NCBI GenBank assembly: GCA_016586335.1 | Contig: BLYE01000140.1 | Span: 24,528-88,527 of the forward strand | Direction: 5' to 3' | DNA from: Nitzschia putrida | Taxonomy: Eukaryota > Bacillariophyta > Bacillariophyceae > Bacillariales > Bacillariaceae | DNA length: 64,000 nucleotides | Part shown: positions 30,347 to 40,589 of the stretch, one piece after another | How positions within the stretch are numbered: position 1 is the stretch's first letter | Layout of the letters: every line of letters starts with the position of its first letter | Notes under the pieces: model-generated | The model's input: only the letters and a program-made list of their open reading frames with translations | What the model was told of the DNA's origin: nothing | The model's database searches: none | Made by a program: the position numbers and the translations under genes

Positions 30347-31528
30347 TTAAGTTCTAGAATGTTGTGTATCATTTTCGGAATCTTCCTCCAATGTTGGCAT
30401 TGGGGCTTTGTCACCCGCTGCTGAACTACGTCGTCGTACTGCCTTGGGAGTACTGTCATTCCTTGTTGCTTTCTTCCCCGATGTGACAGGGCTCCGCATG
30501 GACATCATCATATCCTCCAATTCTTCCGCTAGTGGAGCCAACAGAAAAGAGTCTGTTTCCGACACGCGTCGCTTGGCAGCCACAGGGGCAATGTCGGATC
30601 TAGCTTTGCCTACCGGTAGAAGCTTTGGAATGCCCGAGGGTTCGTCCTTTAGTGGTCTACAGACAGACGAAGGAGACTCGTCGCCTGTAAAGCATTCCTC
30701 GTCAGAGTAGTGGGGTATTTCACCAGACACCCTGCGGTTGATCATTCGCGGAGCACAATCACCTTGTCTATCATCATCGTCATTTCCTGACTCTGACAAA
30801 GACCGTCTTCTAACAGGCATGCCTTCCATACTTGCAATAGAATCATCACCTAGTAGTAGGTAGGGTTCATCTGTTGTTGGTCTCCATCGCTGTCGCTCCT
30901 TGTCGCCGTTTTGTTCAAGGCATAAGGATGGAGCAAGCTCATTCAAGTTTTGGCCAGCACATTCTTCGGAAATAAAAGTGAGATCTCCAAGTGCAAAACC
31001 GCCCTTGAAATTGAAGACTCCACTATTGTTTGTGGTGTTTGTAGCAGGGGCATCCGTCGGTGCCTCGTAAAAACTGTCTCGCATGGAGCTATCAATGTCG
31101 AAAAATGACATAGTGTCACTTCCCACCGAACTTTGATAGCTGTGCAAACTCGGCATACTCCTGGCAGTCATGGTGCTGTGTTGTGTGTTTCCTATCGTGG
31201 AGTTGCCTTCTGTAGTTCGGGAGCTCTTGCTGTCAGACTCCAGCTCACTACTGGAGTCACTGCCTGGATATAGTTTGATCGAAGGCTTGCCACGGGAGTT
31301 TGGGGAAAAGCATACACTGCTTCCCCTACCGGCTTGGATCCTGACACCCCGAAGGCTTCCAATGAGATCATCTTCTTCGTCGGGCAGCATGGAGTTTCTC
31401 TCAAAGTCTGGTTCCATATCGTCGCTGTCTGTATGTTGCAGTCTTCTATGAGCATCTAGTACGAAAAGATCATGGCTGTTCATTGTATTGCTGTTGTCGG
31501 TAGCTGGTTTGCTTTGTGGCGCTGTCAT
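30347..31528 (-). CDS. Ser-rich disordered protein, tandem paralogue 2
   Basis: 393 residues from the ATG at 31528. It is a clear paralogue of the adjacent gene, with shared blocks in the same order: DDMEPDFERNS, SPNSRGKPS, MPSLHSYQSS, an FKGGFALGDLTFISEE block, LNELAPSLCLEQ, RRRSL, RRVSG, LEDMMMS, and a C-terminal VRRRSSAAGDKAPMPTLEED. Same strand and 0.5 kb spacing indicate tandem duplication. No domain, signal or TM segment. Conservation of short blocks separated by divergent linkers is typical of docking or phospho-motif proteins. Function unknown. Confidence 0.72.
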   Translation of the reverse strand: MTAPQSKPATDNSNTMNSHDLFVLDAHRRLQHTDSDDMEPDFERNSMLPDEEDDLIGSLRGVRIQAGRGSSVCFSPNSRGKPSIKLYPGSDSSSELESDSKSSRTTEGNSTIGNTQHSTMTARSMPSLHSYQSSVGSDTMSFFDIDSSMRDSFYEAPTDAPATNTTNNSGVFNFKGGFALGDLTFISEECAGQNLNELAPSLCLEQNGDKERQRWRPTTDEPYLLLGDDSIASMEGMPVRRRSLSESGNDDDDRQGDCAPRMINRRVSGEIPHYSDEECFTGDESPSSVCRPLKDEPSGIPKLLPVGKARSDIAPVAAKRRVSETDSFLLAPLAEELEDMMMSMRSPVTSGKKATRNDSTPKAVRRRSSAAGDKAPMPTLEEDSENDTQHSRT

Positions 31529-32411
31529 GGAGATAATGATGTTGTTGTTGTATTGTTTTTGTAGTCTGATGGTGGTCGTTTGTTGTGTTCCTTTTCACAC
31601 GCCATATTGTGTATGTCAAACCAGGAGGAGAAAGAGCGTGGAAATGGGTACATTCCGTACTTGTGCTGCAATTAAACGGTTGCCTTTTAGGTCTTGAAGT
31701 AGGGCTGTAGCATACCAGAGGTGACGTTCCCCGATGTATTATGAGGCAAACCCGGGTAGAAATTGCTCCACTTATATAAATTAGGATAAGCTTAATCTCC
31801 GATTCTTGCATTGTTCAATAGCCTGTTCCCGCCGTCGTCCAAAAGACACGTCAATGAAGCGAGGCGGCTTTCCCCCTTCCTGTCATCATCATCCGAATGT
31901 AGGTATTGGAAAACCGACGACGCTAGGGTATAGTCGTACACAAAGACAAACATATACACAAGGCGATGGTACCTACGTAAGAACAAGACAAAATGCAATG
32001 TGACGAGAATGTGACAAATATAGATTCGCATTTATGCTATCGACACGTCGATGATCGGAAAGGCTGGAAGAATGGAGGGGAAGAAGACGATTTGAACCCA
32101 ACCCCGAAGTGGTAGTGACTACTACAGCTGGTTTCTGTTGTCCTGTAAAAAGATAAGAGATGAAAAGTAATACAGTTGCTAGTATACAAAATGATTGCTC
32201 TGGTCTACCTAGGCTGTTTTGGCCAAGAGCCTTGTTTGGCGACATCCCAACAAGGTTTCTAGTTCCCTCCCCTTGTTTGGTCTACCTCTTTGGATCTTCC
32301 TCTTGGCCTCTTTCAAAATCTTCTAGAGTAGAGGCAAGGCTCCTCTCTAGTTCTCAGCCACCCCTGGAAGTAGTAGTACGCACTCAGCTTCAACGTCAGT
32401 ATGGACAATGG
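31529..32411. other. Intergenic region
   Basis: 880 bases between two minus-strand Ser-rich genes. I see no gene, RNA or repeat I can support. Confidence 0.45.
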
Positions 32412-33098
32412 TTATCTTGAGCTGCTTCCCCGACAGGCTCCAGGGAGTGAAGGCATGGAGTCCCCTCGCGTAGGGTGTTCCCATCGAGCACCCGTCTTTT
32501 GCATAGTTGCACAGCGAGCCACTGGACAGAGCTCATTCTCGTCCAAAAGGCTTGTGTCGATGCGGACAAGGTTGCGAATCAACTCTCCCTTTTCGTGCTC
32601 GAGAATGATATCAATTTGTTCAGCGGAAAAGTCGGCACTTGCCATGCTATCATCCACCGAAGAATTCCACAGGCTGTCGCCAACAGAAGATCCGTGGCAA
32701 AAGGACTCGAGCATGGGAAGACTAGCGATACTGTTGCTTCCAACGCTCAATCGAGCAGCGTCCAATTTGGTCGAGCGGCGAGAGGCTCTTCTTGCTTGTT
32801 TGCCGGAGAACGAGCGTTGTCGGATTGGAGGCTTGATATCACAGAGTTCCACACTGGCATCGTCATCGTGTGTGGTACACCCGGAAGGGTCGTTGGAGAG
32901 AAGAAACTCGTCATTCAATTGAACCGAGACAATTTTATCTACCAAAGCACCAACATCTTCAATGGAGCTCCTGCCCTTGAGCAACGATGGGCCGGTGGTA
33001 GGGAGATCATGATCTTCTACAGAGACCCTTCGTCTAGGCATCATGGGAAGGGCGCAAGCAACATCATTGTATTTCCTGGAAAGATCAGCTGGTGTCAT
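32412..33098 (-). CDS. Ser-rich disordered protein, divergent family member
   Basis: 228 residues from the ATG at 33098. Not recognised by domain. It shares style and some motifs with the two upstream paralogues: PRRRVSVED, RRASRRST, SIASLPMLESF (compare MPSLRSF) and a C-terminal SMPSLPG. An acidic central part contains DDDASVELCDI and EQIDIILEHEKGELIRNLVRID, which may form a helix. Same strand as the tandem pair. Probably regulatory and phosphorylated, function unknown. Confidence 0.6.
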   Translation of the reverse strand: MTPADLSRKYNDVACALPMMPRRRVSVEDHDLPTTGPSLLKGRSSIEDVGALVDKIVSVQLNDEFLLSNDPSGCTTHDDDASVELCDIKPPIRQRSFSGKQARRASRRSTKLDAARLSVGSNSIASLPMLESFCHGSSVGDSLWNSSVDDSMASADFSAEQIDIILEHEKGELIRNLVRIDTSLLDENELCPVARCATMQKTGARWEHPTRGDSMPSLPGACRGSSSR

Positions 33099-33588
33099 GA
33101 TGGCTGTTGACTATTGACTTTTGATTTTCTATCTATTCCTTTTTGTATTGTGAAGGGGTCGATCAAGAAAGTGCTCAGGAGGAGGTGCAACTTCACGAGT
33201 ACTGTGATCGAACTGGATTTCTCCTACGTGTGCAGTTTTGTGATCGTAAGATGGTTCATTATTCCAGCGGAAGTTCGCAGCTCCCGCTCCACATCAGACG
33301 CCGGAGGTTCGGAAGCATAAATATCTTAGCTAGTGCGGACAAAAAATGTCCGAGACCTTAAGTAGGTGTCTTTCAGGGCAATGGTCACCTCCGGCTTTAA
33401 TGTTAAACCCCTGCGGTTTACAATCGCGGACTTCTGTCGGAACACTTAACCCAGAGTTGAACCGAAGTATCACTATTGTAAAGCTGCTGAGAGGTGCTCG
33501 GTTCTACTCTTGAGATAAAACTTAACCGTTAATTAATGAGAGAACTTGGCAAACTTCGCTATGACAACGTGCGACCTAAATCCTCTTT
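33099..33588. other. Intergenic region with small hairpins
   Basis: Downstream of TRAP1 and upstream of the Ser-rich gene. It has two short perfect stems: CGGACA/TGTCCG around an A-rich loop near 33336-33353 and AAACC/GGTTT near 33404-33420. I cannot assign them to a known RNA family. Confidence 0.35.
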
Positions 33589-35819
33589 TTAATCCGCTTT
33601 CTTGTTGTCGGCCGACTTGACCAACGACAACAAAAGGTCGTTGAGACGAGGCAACATGGTACGACTATCATCCAACAGACCGGCAGCCACCAGGCAGTTG
33701 TCATAGACTTGTTCCGCCAAGATGCGGGCCAAGACAGGCTCAGAATCCCGAATGTTGTAAAGACCAACAATGATTGGGTGGGATGGGTTGATCTCCACAT
33801 TTTGCTTGGGCAAAGGCATTGTGTTTCGCGTGCCATCAGCAGTGTCCACCATACGCATCATTCGTCGCATAGCACCGGACTCGTTGTCTGTCACAATAGC
33901 AGGGGACGAAACAAGACGGCTAGAGGGTCTGCACGACGAGATCTTCTTGTCCCCCAAGGCGCCCTTCAACCATGTACAGAATTCCATTGCTTGAGTTGCA
34001 TCCAACCCCTTCTCGTCCTTGGAAGAATCACCTTCTTCGTCATCTTTGTCCTTGTCCTTGTCACTGTCATCGGTGGCGAATTTCGAAAGATCAATGTCAC
34101 CCTTTTCGACACTCACAATTTGACGCCCTTCGTAACTCTCCAAATTCGCCATGACAAAGTCATCAATGGCAGTATACACGAAAATAACTTCCACATTGGC
34201 CTTTTCGAATGCTTCCAAGTATGGACTCATGGCAGCAGCCTCACGAGTAGGAGCGCAGAGGTAGTAGATTTCGTTTTGCTCGGGGCGAAGGTTACTAATG
34301 TATTCGTCCAAACTGATCAAATCGCGAGTAGTGTTCTTGTTTGTCTCGAATCGCAACAACTTGGACAAAGTGGGCTGGAACTCATAATCTTGGCATACAC
34401 CTTCCTTCAAGAAATAAGAGTATTCACGGTAGAATTCATCCAAGTACTTCTCAGGCTCCTTCCTGTGGGTGAGTGGGTGATTTGAAATAAGGAAACGAGG
34501 TTAGAGCTCAAAATGTCCGTCCAATCCCCCACAAGAATTCCCAATCGTGAATACTCATGAATATGACACAAATAATACTGTACGTACTTTGCCATCTTCT
34601 CCAAGTTGGCCAAAAACTTGCGAGTCAAAGCCTTTCGCAACTTGCCAATGAGGGCAGTGTCTTGAGGCTTTTCACGAGAAATAGAAAGAGGAAGATCTTC
34701 CGAATCGACAACACCGCGGACGAATCGAAGCCAGTCAGGAAGAATATCAGGACTCTTGGGTTCAATCAAAACCTTTCGGCAGTACAAACTGACACCAGGC
34801 TCCATTCGCTCCATACCGTACTTCTCCGAGTGGAAACTGGGTGTGAAAAGAAGAGCCTGGACCTCCAAAGGAGCATCGGCGCGGAAATGCAAAATGTCGA
34901 GAGGGTCGTCCACAGCTTGAGCAATGTATTTGTAGAATTCAACGTAGGTGTCGTACTCCACTTCCTTGGGGTCCTTGCTCCAGATGGCATCGACGGTGTT
35001 GACGCGACTTCCATTGAGCATGATAGGGAATTGCACAAAGTTGGAATACTTGGTCAAAATCTCCTTGATCTTTGGTTCACTCAACAAATGCCAATGGTCC
35101 GAGTCAAGGAACAACTTGATGGAGGTTCCACGATCTTGACGGATTTCCTCATCAATTTCAGAGATTTCGTAGGTTCCAGTACCATCGGAAGTCCATACAG
35201 TAGCAGGTCCTCCAGTGGCAGGTTGAGAGGTTACTTGAACTTCCTTGGCAACCATAAAGACCGAGTAGAAACCAACTCCGAATTTTCCAATGATTCCTCG
35301 AGCAATATCAAATCCATCCGAGTTGGTTGAGTTTTGGAGCTCCGCCATAAAGTTCTTGCTTCCAGACCTAGCAATCGTTCCCAAGTTGGAAATAAGCTCC
35401 TCTTGTGTCATACCGATACCAGAATCCTCAATAGTGATACTACTCTCAACTTCATCCAAAGTGATTCGGATCTCCATGGGTTTGTCGGATTGAACAATAT
35501 CGGCTCCAGTGGTTTGCAAGTGTCGAAGTTTCTCCAAAGCATCGGAAGCGTTGGAAATAACTTCTCGCAAGAAGACTTCCTTATCGGTATAAATGGAATG
35601 GGTAACAATATCGAGCAATTGCTTGGTTTCGGCTTGAAATTCCATAGTTTTCTTGCTCTTGGCACCGGTTTCCGCATCGGAGGAAAAGGCAGCGACATGG
35701 AGAACATTGGGACTGCACATCCTCTCCATTGTACTAGCCCCAGCGTTGGACAAAGCAGGAACGCCATTCTTTGGGAATCGCCTAGCGATTTGTTGGCATC
35801 TTCGTGCTAGAGTGAACAT
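33589..35819 (-). CDS. TRAP1: Mitochondrial HSP90 (TRAP1-type chaperone)
   Basis: Two exons, 35819-34588 and 34462-33589, with a 125-bp GT-AG intron, giving 701 residues. The N-terminus is a basic amphipathic presequence (MFTLARRCQQIARRFPKNG) fitting mitochondrial import. The GHKL ATPase domain shows EVISNASDALEKLR, DSGIGMT and GKFGVGFYSVFMVA. The middle domain contains the catalytic-loop region (SREKPQ), and the C-terminal dimerisation domain is complete. The protein ends NKKAD without the MEEVD tail of cytosolic HSP90 and without an ER-retention signal. A Lys/Asp-rich insertion (DSDKDKDKDDEEGDSSKDEKG) lies before the C-terminal domain. It folds or stabilises mitochondrial proteins using ATP. 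Confidence 0.95.
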
Positions 35820-36329
35820 CTTGGCAATCCAATGAAATAGGAACAGCTACAAGCAGTTGCTCTGCGTCTTGCAGTGATTGTGCTAAAGGATTGCAACACG
35901 TCTGGGCAACATCAAACGTCACTACCACCCGGATCTTTTTTGCGGTGAAGATTGCCGATAGAAGGGTTATGGGTCCTTTTGTGATGGCTCTGAGAATCTC
36001 CAACACCTTTAGAGTCAAATCAGTCGGAAGTTGGAAACATACATCATCACAGAGCCCAAGATGATGATGGTGTCGATGATGGTCGGATGGTCTATTCAAC
36101 AAGCACAGTGTACAACGGTACCAGGTAGTGTACAGGGCTAGAGAAACTCAGGTAGACCTCTTCATATTATTACGATCACAACATCAGGAAAGTGCTATAC
36201 CTACTTCCTATATCATTATGTTCGTTGTATGAATTCGGACCACTTTCAGTAGCGGGTAATGGGAAACGTTAGGTACTGTGAATGGGGTAGTACATACGAC
36301 CTCAACTGTTGCTGTGAATTCGATCGTAA
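35820..36329. promoter_or_regulatory. Upstream region of TRAP1
   Basis: 510 bases containing the TRAP1 promoter. A GATGATGATGG/CATCATC-rich patch lies near 36045-36090. No gene is recognised. Confidence 0.4.
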
Positions 36330-36703
36330 CTTCTTGTCATCGAACGATATAATCTCTTCCGGTAGCAAAGGGATCAACATTGCAATAGTTATTCTAGGTT
36401 TAGTTCATACAACAGCAGCAGCAACGAATGAACAAGCGATAAAGATAGGTGAATTCCATTGTCTTCTTGTCGTCAACGAAACGTGGTGGTGATCACTTCC
36501 GGCAGTAAAGGCATCAACATTGGAATAGTTAGGTTTGGATACAACAGGAAGCAACAGCAAGCAATACCTCGGCCCACGAAAGCACAAGCGACAAAGATGG
36601 ATGCGTTTCATCATAACTTCTTGTTTTCGTCGACCACCAAACGACCAAACGTGGCGGTGAGTTCCGGCAGAAAGGGATCCAAAACAACAACAATAATATA
36701 GGC
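36330..36703. repeat. Degenerate tandem repeat, about 2.5 units of 130-157 bp
   Basis: Three successive blocks start with an ACTTCTTGT/TCTTCTTGT anchor at about 36330, 36461 and 36618. They share TTCCGG[TC]AG.AAGG.ATC(A)AACA, AATAGTTA.GTTT.G.TACAACAG, and ACAAGCGA.AAAGAT.G anchors. The units have no long common open frame. It lies in the 1.8-kb gap between TRAP1 and the next gene. Confidence 0.65.
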
Positions 36704-37626
36704 ATTGTGAGATGGGTTTACAATGTCGTATATGTTCGGCGGTGGTGGAAGCCTAATCGTCAGGAACTAACACTTCTCCTCCAAACACAGGGTTATACAG
36801 CCGCAATTCATCATTGAGACACTGAGGTGGTGCAATTTACACGAGTACTACCAGTAGTTTGTGCTAGTACTAAAACTACCCGTTCCATTCTCTTATCTTC
36901 TATTCTGCCGCCGTTGTACCCAAGATCAACAGGATGATGATCCAAAACGACTTGTTGGGCTCTCCTGCGTTTCGGAAGAAGAGCGACTCAGTTCTCTCAT
37001 CAGAGCCAGTCTTAGAATCATGCCGGGCTCGTCAATGGCTTGAAAACAAGCCCTCTTCTCTATGTCGTCCGTGATAGTCGACGAGTAATAGTTCTCCAAG
37101 GCACTTTGTGTCATTGCGGCTCCAAAGGAAAATGTGTCTCACCACGTTTTTCAAAAACTTATCCTCACCCATCCACCTGGTACAGAGCTACGCAACAACT
37201 ACGTGGAAAAAGGTGGCATCTGTCAATTGGGACATGGCATTCAAGGGATCTGAAAAATGTTGCTCAGAGGTTTTTCATAATGGTTCAGATCGAAACTTAA
37301 GTAAGAACATTCTGCCGGAGTCGTATTTTCTGTCCATGGTTGAACGAGCTTAAAAGCTGGTCAATGCCAATCCTTCTAGGGCCTTCGAAACCCTTAATCA
37401 CTGATCGCTCCCATTTATGACACCTGCAAGTATCGAGACCTTTTCCTCGGTTGCTGTGCCCCGCATTGGTTTGCGAACACATGGAATGTTCCCGCAAAAA
37501 GGCCCAAGCTCTCAGCTCCATGGTCTCACGGGTGATTGAACGGTACTGTACACTTTGCCTCATAATAACAACGGAACCAGTTCAGACAACAAGCAACGTA
37601 CAGTATCGCCAACAGCAACAGACAAG
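36704..37626. other. Intergenic region
   Basis: Presumed promoter of the gene at 37627. I see only short unlikely frames. Confidence 0.4.
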
Positions 37627-38253
37627 ATGGTGTCAATGACAATCTCCACTCCTTTGCAACAAGGGCAACAGAGCAACGTAACAAACGCAATGATTCAATC
37701 CCAATGCATACGTTCCATCAGTAGCAAAAAGGATCAAGTGATCCACAAGAAGACACAAGTGAAACCAAAGATGATGAAAGTTACCATCCCCCTTTCCAAA
37801 CACATGGAAGGTGAATTGCAACTTCAGTCTTCTGGCAAGCGCCGAAGATATCCTCGACGGGGAAGCAAGACACCCTTTATGTTGAGGGATATGGGAGCCG
37901 TCATGAACCTTGAGCTTCCCATGTCCTTCTCCCTCGATGGTCCTTCCTCCGAGCCATCCGTTGGTGCCTGGGGAGAACACTCCGCGCAGAGTCCCATTTC
38001 TCCTCATCAGGACACAACTTCTCCAACCAAAGGAGTTCCTCTTCCTGAGTCCATGAGAGGACCAACAGGACACTTCCTCTCGGATCTTCCCCTTCCTTTC
38101 AGTGATTCTCAATCATCATCACCCGAAAAGCCACACAACATTAGTTCAAGGCGTTCTACCATCTCCCTCTTGGCATCTGCACTGAACCTCTGCGATATCC
38201 AAGGTGGAGGAGTCAATGCTAACGTCAACTTCAATCAGAGACAGCATGAATAA
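37627..38253 (+). CDS. Disordered Ser/Pro-rich protein
   Basis: 208 residues from the ATG at 37627, the first ATG of a frame that opens further upstream. Not recognised. A basic segment (GKRRRYPRRGSKTPF, about residues 70-84) could act as a nuclear localisation signal. It is followed by a Ser/Pro-rich region and a short hydrophobic C-terminal helix (RRSTISLLASALNLCDI). No TM helix. Composition is like the other Ser-rich genes in this window, but there is no clear block similarity. Confidence 0.6.
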   Translation: MVSMTISTPLQQGQQSNVTNAMIQSQCIRSISSKKDQVIHKKTQVKPKMMKVTIPLSKHMEGELQLQSSGKRRRYPRRGSKTPFMLRDMGAVMNLELPMSFSLDGPSSEPSVGAWGEHSAQSPISPHQDTTSPTKGVPLPESMRGPTGHFLSDLPLPFSDSQSSSPEKPHNISSRRSTISLLASALNLCDIQGGGVNANVNFNQRQHE

Positions 38254-38899
38254 GGGGTGTGTGCTGTACTGGGACATTGTACATACAACACGGAACGTTC
38301 TGAGATAGCCTTCTGTACATAACTTTAGCTCCAAGCTTTGTTTTAGGGTATCTACTACTAATACTGTCTATCGTACTGATGAAGTAGGGTTCTATTCTAG
38401 TAGTGCATACTGAGTAAAGCCTTGGAGATGTTCCAGAGCTCGATGGAAGATGATTCATCTGTTGCTTGCTATGACAAAGCCAAGAAGGTTCTACCGTTTC
38501 TAGTGCTAACGCTGGGTGGAGTACCGGTGATACTGCAACGTTGCACGGAATAGTACGACAACAGTCACGATACAGTAAAGTACTCGTCGCGCTGAATACC
38601 CAGAGTTCTGACTTCCGACGCTTCCGCCTTTTTCTAGAGTGTTCTACCCAAGATAGCTAGAGTTAGAAATTACGTAACGATCTATAATGGTTATAGGTCT
38701 TCCATAGAAGAAAACGTCTTGCGGCGAGACCCTTGCCATTGTAGTCGAAAGAAGGGGTCAAGTTGGATCACGTGACTGACATTATTCTCGTGTGTCCATC
38801 GCTTTGCAGTAGTGCGTAGTTGATAATACTGTTAGTAGTAGTAGAGTAGTAGTAATGATACAGGGAATGGTACGTCGTACAACCAAGTGGTTGTTGAGA
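38254..38899. other. Intergenic region (convergent genes)
   Basis: 3' flanks of the convergent genes at 37627 and 38900. Nothing is recognised. Confidence 0.45.
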
Positions 38900-39268
38900 T
38901 TAACCAAATCCGCGAGCAGCTTCCCGAGCGATTTCCGAAACCTTGGCGTTTTCAATCTCGTACTTTTGTTTCGAAGTAACGACTCGTTCACGCTCGGCCA
39001 TCTGAGAGTTGGGACCGCCGGGGTAACCAGCATGGGCCATGAGTACCACTCTCATTCCCACCGCAAGAAAGGTGGAACCAATCACTCCACCAATAACCAT
39101 ACGCTTTTGAAGAGGCGTCTTGGCATCGCGATAGAGAGTCACGCAAATGTGGGCCAAAGGGGCGGCAGCAATGGGACCCAAGTACATCCATTGACGTTCA
39201 CGAACAATATGAAGTTGGTCGTCGTCAGATTGCATGGGTTGCTGAGTATAAAAGCTTCCGAAAGCCAT
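38900..39268 (-). CDS. Small two-helix membrane protein
   Basis: 122 residues from the ATG at 39268. The N-terminal 30 residues are polar. Two hydrophobic segments follow, roughly 28-46 (MYLGPIAAAPLAHICVTLY) and 58-78 (VIGGVIGSTFLAVGMRVVLM), joined by a short basic loop (RDAKTPLQKR). The C-terminal 35 residues are charged and helical (ERERVVTSKQKYEIENAKVSE). Hairpin membrane topology is likely. The family is not recognised, and mitochondrial or plastid inner-membrane residence is only a guess. Confidence 0.65.
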   Translation of the reverse strand: MAFGSFYTQQPMQSDDDQLHIVRERQWMYLGPIAAAPLAHICVTLYRDAKTPLQKRMVIGGVIGSTFLAVGMRVVLMAHAGYPGGPNSQMAERERVVTSKQKYEIENAKVSEIAREAARGFG

Positions 39269-39702
39269 ATTGCTAGTAGTGGTTGTGTTTCACAGATCAA
39301 GAAGAGAAGTGCTTGGGAAATTCCGCTGCCGGTCCGATTCTATGAGCCATGCATGACGACGGGAACTCCAACAAGCTGCTCACACTTTTCCCGACAGATA
39401 ATGTGAGCGAACTCCAGTTCGAAGTTGGAGACAAGGACGATCGACATACGGGCGAAATGAATCCGAACTGTCTCTCCTTTCGTACATTTGCCGTAAAATG
39501 TCGTATCAAATCGTGCGGGGGGAAGCACAGACATTGCAATTCGGACAATTCTCACTGAAGCTCCAGCCTTGGCCAAAATGGGAACCCATCTCATCCATGT
39601 GACATTGGGAGAAAGTAAAGGTATGTATAGAGTATTTGATATATCATTCATAGCTAAAATCCTATGGTACTAGGTACTTATCTTAGCTACTACCTAAAAA
39701 AT
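39269..39702. other. Intergenic region
   Basis: Contains frames of up to about 100 codons on the minus strand, but without recognisable domains. I do not call a gene. Confidence 0.4.
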
Positions 39703-40266
39703 CTATTCGTCCAAAAGCCCAGGAATGCCAACAAAGGTCCCGTCTTTGGATCGAACCATGGGGAAAATCCTGGTAACTACTCCAGGAATAGTCGTCGGAA
39801 TCCCTCCATAGATGTGAGGGAACATCAACTTTTTGGCCGACGAAGGTGGCGCTTTATCTCCCACAGCAGCAGGGGGCTCTACCATGGTCACAATCCCAAG
39901 TATCTTCCACAAGTGCATCGGATCCAATTCTATACAGATCCATTCTTCATGTGCTGGGGAAATTGGACTACAAAAGTGATTCGCTGTTCCCAACAAGCCG
40001 CTTGGATTCATACTGGCGTGCGTTTTGTTCCCATCTTTGTGAAACGTAGCTGGAATGTAGGCCTGTTTGTTGTGTGCGGCAGTTTCCCAATCATGCTTCT
40101 TGCACATGTGGAACATGGGTTTGCCCAACAGTTGATAGGGCTGAGAATCATCCGTGGGGGGAGTACTGTGGTGATGGTGATGGTGAAACAGCGACATTGA
40201 CAACAGGAAAGGAGGGGCGGTTGGAAATTGGAAATGAGAAAATTGTGTGAAACGACGTGGCAGCAT
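39703..40266 (-). CDS. DUF952-domain protein
   Basis: 187 residues from the ATG at 40266. A second ATG at 40197 (MSLFHHHHHH) would give 164 residues and is also plausible. The conserved core begins at about residue 52 (HMCKKHDWETAAHNKQAYIP), continues with FHKDGNKTHASM, GTANHFCSP and WICIELDP, and ends with FPHIYGGIPTTIPGV and a PMVRSKDGTFVGI strand. This pattern of a Trp-containing start, a conserved His-Ala/Ser segment and an [FY]PH[IL]YG[GP] motif fits DUF952. The biochemical role is unknown. A natural six-His run lies in the N-terminal extension. Confidence 0.78.
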   Translation of the reverse strand: MLPRRFTQFSHFQFPTAPPFLLSMSLFHHHHHHSTPPTDDSQPYQLLGKPMFHMCKKHDWETAAHNKQAYIPATFHKDGNKTHASMNPSGLLGTANHFCSPISPAHEEWICIELDPMHLWKILGIVTMVEPPAAVGDKAPPSSAKKLMFPHIYGGIPTTIPGVVTRIFPMVRSKDGTFVGIPGLLDE

Positions 40267-40589
40267 GGAATGTTCTTTTGAGTCGTATGAATCAATGAGA
40301 GGTTGTCACGTAGTTCTCGTCCACCATGGCAAACAAGAATCGGAACGAGAACTACAACCTTTCTCCTTCCACCAAAGGTCCTCTAGCAATGCAGTCGAGT
40401 GAAAACAACCAAACCAACATAGGAAGAGACTCTAAAATGTTATTATGTTTCATTTTTTGACTGGTAGGATCGTTTTGCGTGGTCGATGAATATTCCTCCA
40501 AAAGGAACGAACCGCTTTCGTTAGCAGTTTCAACAAATCAATATTTTTCACTCGTGGCGTCAAATCAGAACAAATACCGTAGTGAATGT

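Noticed and set aside
33331..33540. Possible structured RNA downstream of TRAP1
   Set aside because: There are only two short stems. I compared it mentally with U1, U2, U4, U5, U6 and SRP consensus patterns and found no match, so no RNA gene is called.
33709..35330. Plus-strand frames of 257-258 codons opposite TRAP1
   Set aside because: They are complementary to the conserved HSP90 exons and have no recognisable domain of their own.
39340..39651. 103-codon minus-strand frame between two genes
   Set aside because: No domain or splice evidence that I can support, and no similarity to neighbours.
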